Below are positions 59,480 to 64,000 of a DNA stretch of 64,000 nt, piece by piece. Source of the DNA: Candidatus Saliniplasma halalkaliphilum (lineage in GTDB: Archaea > Thermoplasmatota > Thermoplasmata > Halarchaeoplasmatales > Halarchaeoplasmataceae). Positions within the stretch are counted from its first letter, which is position 1, and every line of letters starts with the position of its first letter. Under the pieces are notes generated by a model. It was not told the origin of the DNA. It made no database searches and was given only the letters and a program-made list of their open reading frames with translations. The stretch covers positions 1 to 64,000 of the forward strand of contig JAFDTG010000001.1 in NCBI GenBank assembly GCA_019594235.1, in the 5' to 3' direction. A program made the position numbers and the translations under genes.

Positions 59480-59500
59480 AAAATGTTGGTTAAACATTTT
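59480..59500. promoter_or_regulatory. Inverted repeat between TATA box and start of the first GPT-type gene
   Basis: AAAATGTT-GGTTA-AACATTTT, a perfect 8-bp inverted repeat, overlaps the downstream end of the TATA-like AATTTAAAAAT (59475) and ends 20 nt before the GTG start. Its position suits a repressor operator. No known regulator consensus was recognised. Confidence 0.4.
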
Positions 59501-59520
59501 AATAATAGGAATACATTGGA

Positions 59521-60510
59521 GTGGCTGTGTTTGATATAGAAGCTAAACTTTTGTTGACTACTGCTCTGTTAGTCACATACCTGATTGGAATTATCATTTT
59601 CAAGCCTCTGCTACAGAAACTAAGAAAGGAAGGTTTTACCGGTAGAGACATGTATAAACTTGGATATCCATCGGTTCCAGAGATGGGAGGGATCGGGATC
59701 GCTTTTGCGTACCTTACCGGTCTGCTTTTTTTAAGTTCATTCCATGACATCCCATCTATATCATATATCGTTACATTTGTACTCATTTTGTACTTCTTTT
59801 TTGGTTTAGTTGATGATATAGTAGGTGTAGGTGGAGCTTTTAAATTCACACACAGCGAAATCGTTAAGATATTGATTCCGCTCTTTTTTGCTTTCCCTTT
59901 GATAAGATACGTAGGTACATCGATTTATCTCCCCTACTTAGGGGTAATGGAATTTGGATTAGTATATATGATAATAATACTGCCAGTTTTCATAATGGTA
60001 TGTGCGAACCTGGTTAACATGTTTTCTTATTATAATGGGCAGTCCGCCGGAACCACCTTGATAGTGCTTTCATTCCTTACTTTAAAATTAATTGAAACCG
60101 GGAAAACAGATATCCTATTTTTTTTATTCCCATTTATGGGTGCTACATTATCTTTTCTTTCATACAATATCCATCCGGCAGGAGTTTTTCCTGGCGATTG
60201 TGGTGATATGATCATGGGTGCCATGATAGGTATAGTTGCGGTATTGGGTAATTTAGAATTATATACATTCATTTGTCTCCTACCTTTAACTATCAACTTC
60301 CTGATGGTGTCATATTGGTTCCTTTCTGAGAGAGGTGAGCGTCATGAAAAGTTTGGTAAAGTGGATAAAGATGGTAACATAGATCCACCAAATGCAAAAA
60401 CCCTTGTTTGGTTATTTCCAAATATCTGGCCTTTAGATGAAAGAAAAACAACACTCTTGATGTATCTGTTAGTTTTTGTCTCTTCTCTTTCTGCATGGGT
60501 ATTATTTTAA
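59521..60510 (+). CDS. UDP-GlcNAc-1-phosphate transferase family protein (GPT/MraY-like), divergent copy
   Basis: 329 aa, ten-helix GPT fold. Recognisable: FTGRDMYKLGYPSVPEMGGIGI, the Mg-binding YFFFGLVDDIVGVGG, and PAGVFPGDCGDMIMG (PGDxG...). The loop usually reading N-x2-NM-x-(D/E/A)-G-x-NGL is here NLVNMFSYYNGQSAG, so the conserved Gly and Leu are replaced. The family transfers GlcNAc-1-P to a polyprenyl phosphate, starting N-glycans or surface polysaccharide. GTG start; GTG 59527 is an alternative. Followed by a paralogue. Confidence 0.85.
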   Translation: MAVFDIEAKLLLTTALLVTYLIGIIIFKPLLQKLRKEGFTGRDMYKLGYPSVPEMGGIGIAFAYLTGLLFLSSFHDIPSISYIVTFVLILYFFFGLVDDIVGVGGAFKFTHSEIVKILIPLFFAFPLIRYVGTSIYLPYLGVMEFGLVYMIIILPVFIMVCANLVNMFSYYNGQSAGTTLIVLSFLTLKLIETGKTDILFFLFPFMGATLSFLSYNIHPAGVFPGDCGDMIMGAMIGIVAVLGNLELYTFICLLPLTINFLMVSYWFLSERGERHEKFGKVDKDGNIDPPNAKTLVWLFPNIWPLDERKTTLLMYLLVFVSSLSAWVLF

Positions 60511-60610
60511 TACCCCTTGTGTATCTATGCAAATAATACTTATATATAATGAATGTGTGAATGAAGTACGCAAATACGAATTTATGAAAACCGATAAATG
60601 AGGATTTAAT

Positions 60611-61561
60611 ATGATAATCGTGTCTCTCTCGATAATGGTCGCCTTTTTTGTTTCTCTGCTTATTACCAAATGGCAGATAAAGAGTTTTGGGCATGCCGGG
60701 ATAGATGGGACCGATATGCATAAAAGACACAAACCCCGTGTTCCCGAAATGGGAGGTTTATCGGCTATAATGGGCTTCGTTATCGGTTTATCTTTATTTT
60801 TAAGTGATAAAAGAGGTCTGAATGAACCTATATTCCTCACAGCATTGATCGGTATAATCGGAGCGGGTCTGATCGGCATGGTCGATGATATGGTTCGAGT
60901 TCGTCAAAGAGTTAAAGCCTTTTTACCTTACCTTTTTACGATCCCATTCGGAATAAATATGATGGGGTATCCTCTGGAAGTTTTTGGTTTTACAATAGAT
61001 AATCCTTATCTCATCTTTTTAGTAGTACCATTTGGTGTAACGTGTGCTGCAAATGCATCTAACATGCTCGAAGGATTCAACGGATTAGGTGCAGGATTAT
61101 CTATAATAATATCGACTTCACTGGTGATTTTAATATATTTACAGGGTGGTCCAGATCGAGGATTCTATATTTTATTCCCTCTCCTTGGGGCAGTGATGGG
61201 ATTCGGTGTTTTTAATCTATACCCATCTTTAATCTTTCCAGGAGATACTTTTACCCTATTCAGTGGAGCTGCGATAGGAATAGCTGCCATAATAAGTGGT
61301 CTTATCACGCCAGGTATTATAATGTTCATCCCTATGATACTGGAATTCTTTTTAAAGTTCAAAGGTGGTTTTAAAGCTGAAAATTTTGCACGACCAGATA
61401 AAGATGGTTATCTGAAAAGTAGAAACGATAAGATCGAGAGTTTGACTCACATCCTGGTTAAGTATTTCAGATTGAAAGAATGGCAATTGGTATCTATAAT
61501 ATGGGGGATAGAAATCGTACTTTGCTCTTTCGTAATAATTTTCTATATCTTTATCTTCTAA
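60611..61561 (+). CDS. UDP-GlcNAc-1-phosphate transferase family protein (AglH-like), canonical copy
   Basis: 316 aa paralogue of the preceding gene with intact motifs: GIDGTDMHKRHKPRVPEMGG, LIGMVDDMVRVRQRVK, CAANASNMLEGFNGLGAG and LIFPGDTFTLFSGAAIG. Ten helices are predicted. It matches the archaeal dolichyl-phosphate GlcNAc-1-P transferase group (AglH type). The two copies share the PEMGG and PGD motifs and lie 100 nt apart on the same strand, probably by tandem duplication. A TATA-like ATTTAT/TATATAATG stretch between them could start a second transcript. Confidence 0.88.
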   Translation: MIIVSLSIMVAFFVSLLITKWQIKSFGHAGIDGTDMHKRHKPRVPEMGGLSAIMGFVIGLSLFLSDKRGLNEPIFLTALIGIIGAGLIGMVDDMVRVRQRVKAFLPYLFTIPFGINMMGYPLEVFGFTIDNPYLIFLVVPFGVTCAANASNMLEGFNGLGAGLSIIISTSLVILIYLQGGPDRGFYILFPLLGAVMGFGVFNLYPSLIFPGDTFTLFSGAAIGIAAIISGLITPGIIMFIPMILEFFLKFKGGFKAENFARPDKDGYLKSRNDKIESLTHILVKYFRLKEWQLVSIIWGIEIVLCSFVIIFYIFIF

Positions 61562-61621
61562 ATTTTTTCATTATCAACATCAACCAAGAAATATAATAAC
61601 AGTAATCCCATTTAGTAAAAT

Positions 61622-62323
61622 ATGTATCGTTTAGAATGTAAGTGCATGCTCAAAAAAGAAGATAAATTCATACTGGGTGAAGGTAGAAAAAAAATATTAG
61701 AGTTAGTTTCTGAAACGGGATCGATAAAAGAGGCAGCCAAGGAGATGGGAATGTCTTACAGACATGCATGGGGTATAATAAAAAAAATAGAAGAAGGGGC
61801 CGGAAAAGAAATCGTGGTTTCTAAAAGAGGAGGAGAGAAAGGCGGAGGGACTAGATTATCAAAATTTGGTGAACAATTGTTGGAGATCTATAAAGAAATG
61901 AAAAAGGAGCATAGAGGCGATGTATATTTGAACCCTGCTTTAACTGTGGATGGAATCATAGAAAAAGATGGTGAAATTCTTCTTATAAAAAGGAAAAAAG
62001 ATCCTTTCAAAGATAAGTATGCGCTTCCAGGAGGTTTTGTTGAATACAAAGAAAAGGTGGAAAGTGCGGTGACTAGAGAGATTGAGGAAGAAACTGGTCT
62101 AAAAACAGAAGTAAAAGAATTGATCGGTGTATATTCTGAACGTGGAAGAGATCCCAGGGGACATACCGTTTCAGTAGTATATTCATTAGGTGTTAAAGGT
62201 GGTCCTATTTCTAGCGGCAGCGATGCTAAAGAAGCAAAATATTTTCCCAAATATGAGCTTCCAGAACTTGCTTTCGATCACAAAAAAATAATCAAAGATT
62301 ATTTACTTCTTTCTCGTGATTAG
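61622..62323 (+). CDS. ModE-like HTH domain fused to a Nudix hydrolase
   Basis: 233 aa. Residues 15-95 resemble the ModE/LysR-type winged helix: LGEGRKKILELVSETGSIKEAAKEMGMSYRHAWGIIKKIEEGAG, then GGTRLSKFGEQLL. Residues 100-233 are a Nudix domain with the box GGFVEYKEKVESAVTREIEEETGL and substrate-side segment PRGHTVSVVYSLG, similar to ADP-ribose pyrophosphatases. Nudix-HTH regulators (NrtR) have the reverse order, so this could be a nucleotide-sensing transcription factor or a hydrolase with a DNA-binding part. ATG at 61622. Confidence 0.85.
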   Translation: MYRLECKCMLKKEDKFILGEGRKKILELVSETGSIKEAAKEMGMSYRHAWGIIKKIEEGAGKEIVVSKRGGEKGGGTRLSKFGEQLLEIYKEMKKEHRGDVYLNPALTVDGIIEKDGEILLIKRKKDPFKDKYALPGGFVEYKEKVESAVTREIEEETGLKTEVKELIGVYSERGRDPRGHTVSVVYSLGVKGGPISSGSDAKEAKYFPKYELPELAFDHKKIIKDYLLLSRD

Positions 62324-62521
62324 ACGATATCTTGTCTTAGTTCCTTCTAGTTTTCCGCTAAGCGTCTTTACGATATTTGCGTATTCATCGGAATTATTAT
62401 AATTCTTTGCAAAATCATACTGGCCTACAACAGGTTCAAATCCCATGTTTTTCATCTTTTTTATAACGACTTCCGCTGGTGTTCCTTCACTAGAAAAATA
62501 CAATTCAATATATAATTTCAT
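62303..62521 (-). CDS. Small conserved-looking protein of unknown function
   Basis: 72 aa: MKLYIELYFSSEGTPAEVVIKKMKNMGFEPVVGQYDFAKN, then EYANIVKTLSGKLEGTKTRYRLITRK. The beta-alpha-beta-beta-alpha-beta pattern suggests a single ferredoxin-like domain of ACT/RAM size (inference). I do not recognise a named family. It is convergent with the HTH-Nudix gene, overlapping by 21 nt, and divergent from the Rpp21 gene across a 98-nt spacer. Confidence 0.65.
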   Translation of the reverse strand: MKLYIELYFSSEGTPAEVVIKKMKNMGFEPVVGQYDFAKNYNNSDEYANIVKTLSGKLEGTKTRYRLITRKK

Positions 62522-62619
62522 AACAGTGTTTAGAAATGCAATTAGGATATATAATTATTATGGTCCAGGTTGTTTAGTGGGTAATACTTAATATAACAGG
62601 CATAATTAGCTGATTGTTC

Positions 62620-62940
62620 ATGCCAAGATGGAAGCATAAAAAGATAGCCAAAGACAGGATACACAAGTTGTTTGAAGAAGCAAGTAAAGCAGCGTTACAG
62701 GATGATATCGATCTTGCTGATAGATATGTAACACTAGCTCGGAAAATAGGCATGAAATATAACATAAGTATTCCATCTGAATATAGACGTAGAATCTGTA
62801 AGACTTGTTACTCTTATCTGTTCCCTGGAAAGACGTGTTATGTAAGAATAAATAAGGGAAAACTCGTCACAAAATGTTTAAAATGCAAAACTATAAACAG
62901 GTATGTGATCAGTAAAAAAGATGTGGACAAAAATGGATAG
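62620..62940 (+). CDS. rnp4: RNase P protein component 4 (Rpp21/Rpr2)
   Basis: 106 aa: basic N-terminal helices (RWKHKKIAKDRIHKLFEEA, DIDLADRYVTLARKIGMKYNI), then the zinc ribbon RRICKTCYSYLFPGKTCYVR with CLKCKTINRY. It pairs with Rpp29 on the specificity domain of RNase P RNA in tRNA 5' processing. The ATG at 62620 matches the normal PRWK start; TTG 62614 is two codons earlier. The next gene starts 8 nt before its stop. Confidence 0.94.
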   Translation: MPRWKHKKIAKDRIHKLFEEASKAALQDDIDLADRYVTLARKIGMKYNISIPSEYRRRICKTCYSYLFPGKTCYVRINKGKLVTKCLKCKTINRYVISKKDVDKNG

Positions 62941-63196
62941 AAAAGAAGCTAAAATTAAAGGCCAAGATTTGGAACCTTTAGTAAGGATCGGTAAAAAGGG
63001 AATCGATGAAAACATGATCGAAGAGATCGAAAGGCATCTAGAAGATAAAGAATTGATCAAAATTAAAATTCTAAGGAATAACCCGATTCAAGATATTGGA
63101 AAAATTGTAGATATGTTAGAGGAAAAGACAAATGGTAAAGTCATCGAAATAAGAGGTAAAACGGTCCTAGTTGCTGCAGAAGAAGATAGTTTATGA
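62933..63196 (+). CDS. YhbY/CRM-domain RNA-binding protein
   Basis: 87 aa: RKEAKIKGQDLEPLVRIGKKGIDENMIEEIERHLEDKELIKIKIL, then GKVIEIRGKTVLVA, the single CRM (YhbY) domain with its GxxG-like IGKKG loop. Bacterial YhbY associates with pre-50S ribosomes; the archaeal role is probably in rRNA or RNase P-linked maturation, as suggested by the constant Rpp21 neighbour. The start overlaps rnp4 by 8 nt. It is convergent with the Trm5 gene (6-nt overlap). Confidence 0.93.
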   Translation: MDRKEAKIKGQDLEPLVRIGKKGIDENMIEEIERHLEDKELIKIKILRNNPIQDIGKIVDMLEEKTNGKVIEIRGKTVLVAAEEDSL

Positions 63197-64000
63197 TTTT
63201 TTAACTTCTATATCCAAAGCTTTGTGTTCCATGTATGCTGAATAGCTCCTAACATCTCTTATCTTTTTGATATTAGGTGTGTATCCACATCCACGGATCT
63301 TTTGTTTTATTTTTTTGATCCTTTCATCGAATTCTGTATTTTCAATGATCTCATAGTAATGGATCACACTTCTACCTCCAGCTGCTTTCAAAGCCGTGTC
63401 TAAAAATTCAAAAGAAGAATGAGGTAGATTCATGATGATCCTGTCAACTTTGAACTTCGGTGCCAAGTCTTTTGCATTTCCCTCATGTATCTCTACTAGA
63501 TCTTCTACATTATTTCTTTTTACGTTTCTCTTGAGTAATGAGATAGCTTTAGGGTTGATATCGATGCTGTAAACTCGTTCTACATCTACATTCTTCGCTA
63601 TAAGGATGCTGTAAGGCCCTACTCCAGCAAACATGTCAAGAACTTTTTCGTTAGGTTTGGTCATGTTAACGACTTTCCATCGCTCAGTGGCCAATCTAGG
63701 GGAGAAATAAGCATTTGCTACATCTATCTCGAATTCAGCACCATACTCCTTATGGACTGTAATCTGTTTATCTTTACCTGCGATGGTTTGAACTTGCCTA
63801 ACTCTGAACTCACCTGAAACCCCTTTATCCTCCATAACAGTCTCTACATTCGGTTGAACTTCGAGTATAGCTCTACCTATGTCAGCTTTATAATCTTCTA
63901 ATTCGTCTGGAATCTTGATAATGGCTATATCACCTATGATATCGAAGCTCGTAGGAAGGTATTCTACTAGATCAGATGGTAATTTGACTATATCTCTATA
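63191..64000 (-). CDS. trm5: tRNA (guanine37-N1)-methyltransferase Trm5-type (5' partial)
   Basis: The frame stays open to the window edge, so the start lies beyond 64000; 269 residues are visible. N-terminal part: SFDIIGDIAIIKIPDEL and RAILEVQPNVETVMEDKGVSGEFR (the D2 domain of Trm5b); then VHKEYGAEFEIDVANAYFSPRLATER, SAM motif VLDMFAGVGPYSILIA, SIDINPKAISLLKRNVKRN and the motif IV IIMNLPHSSFEFL. It makes m1G37 of tRNA, and in some archaea the first step of wyosine-type bases. Confidence 0.93.
   Translation of the reverse strand, partial: YRDIVKLPSDLVEYLPTSFDIIGDIAIIKIPDELEDYKADIGRAILEVQPNVETVMEDKGVSGEFRVRQVQTIAGKDKQITVHKEYGAEFEIDVANAYFSPRLATERWKVVNMTKPNEKVLDMFAGVGPYSILIAKNVDVERVYSIDINPKAISLLKRNVKRNNVEDLVEIHEGNAKDLAPKFKVDRIIMNLPHSSFEFLDTALKAAGGRSVIHYYEIIENTEFDERIKKIKQKIRGCGYTPNIKKIRDVRSYSAYMEHKALDIEVKKS

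Noticed and set aside
62560..62620. A tRNA-like stretch before the Rpp21 gene
   Set aside because: GGTCCAGGTTGTTTAGTGGG resembles a tRNA 5' part, but no acceptor partner or T arm follows.
1..64000. CRISPR arrays, insertion sequences, integrases or prophage
   Set aside because: No spaced direct repeats and no transposase, integrase or phage structural motif were seen; gene content is housekeeping throughout.

Overview
The window is about 64 kb of AT-rich (by eye roughly 36% G+C) archaeal chromosome, densely packed with housekeeping genes and with no phage, transposon or CRISPR array that I could see. Archaeal hallmarks are TFB, Rpo6 (RpoK), the PAN ATPase and the 20S proteasome beta subunit, the KH-beta-CASP nuclease FttA/aCPSF1, aIF6, eS19, eL31, eL39, the RNase P protein Rpp21, deoxyhypusine synthase, the UbiA-type lipid prenyltransferase, archaeal phosphatidylserine-type lipid enzymes, MptD and an FtsZ1-like protein. 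DUF835, bacterial-type MutS/MutL, TrkH and Mrp-type antiporter genes point to a euryarchaeon. A Thermoplasmatota-like lineage is my best guess, mainly from DUF835, but this is an inference.

Layout: 0-5.8 kb holds the 3' end of an IleRS gene carrying an unusual HhH-DUF835 extension, a ketopantoate reductase, an MtaB-type methylthiotransferase and a MATE exporter. 5.8-9.2 kb is a sulfur/Fe-S operon (TusA, DsrE-like, cysteine desulfurase, IscU-DUF59 fusion) followed by a nitrilase-family hydrolase. 9.2-15.1 kb is the ion-homeostasis block: TrkH and an eight-gene Mrp/Mbh-like operon that lacks the large MrpA subunit. 15.2-21.6 kb carries a PRC-barrel protein, gamma-carbonic-anhydrase-like protein, CobA, membrane proteins, pyruvoyl arginine decarboxylase, Elp3, tRNA-Val(GAC) followed by a palindrome-rich spacer, and TFB. 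21.7-26.0 kb is mutS-mutL. 26.1-34.3 kb has an intron-containing initiator tRNA-Met, a DtxR-family regulator, GluRS, a CoaD-DUF84 fusion, the eS19-PDCD5-eL39-eL31-aIF6 cluster and NFACT/Rqc2.

34.3-48.1 kb holds an M18 aminopeptidase, a coiled-coil protein, pyrB-pyrI, lipid synthesis genes, deoxyhypusine synthase, ftsZ, a decarboxylase-synthase-mptD-NTPase-trm1 run, a multidomain PAPS-reductase-like protein and a Usp protein. At 48.2-48.4 kb, between the Usp gene and a 54-codon zinc-ribbon gene, lies a G+C-rich island that folds into three consecutive, similarly built stem-loop domains, each with an ATGAAC element at the same structural position. It looks like an undescribed structured RNA and is the most interesting object here. 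48.6-64 kb has PAN, DUF763, a HhH-GPD glycosylase, membrane proteins, ThiF- and ThiI-like sulfur-transfer genes, rpo6-uS2, FttA, PsmB, two GlcNAc-1-P-transferase-type paralogues, an HTH-Nudix fusion, Rpp21, YhbY and a partial Trm5.

Many genes overlap by ATGA-type junctions. Several have a TATA-like box only 25-30 nt before the start codon, suggesting leaderless transcripts; internal operon genes tend to have GGAGG-type ribosome binding sites. TTG and GTG starts are common.
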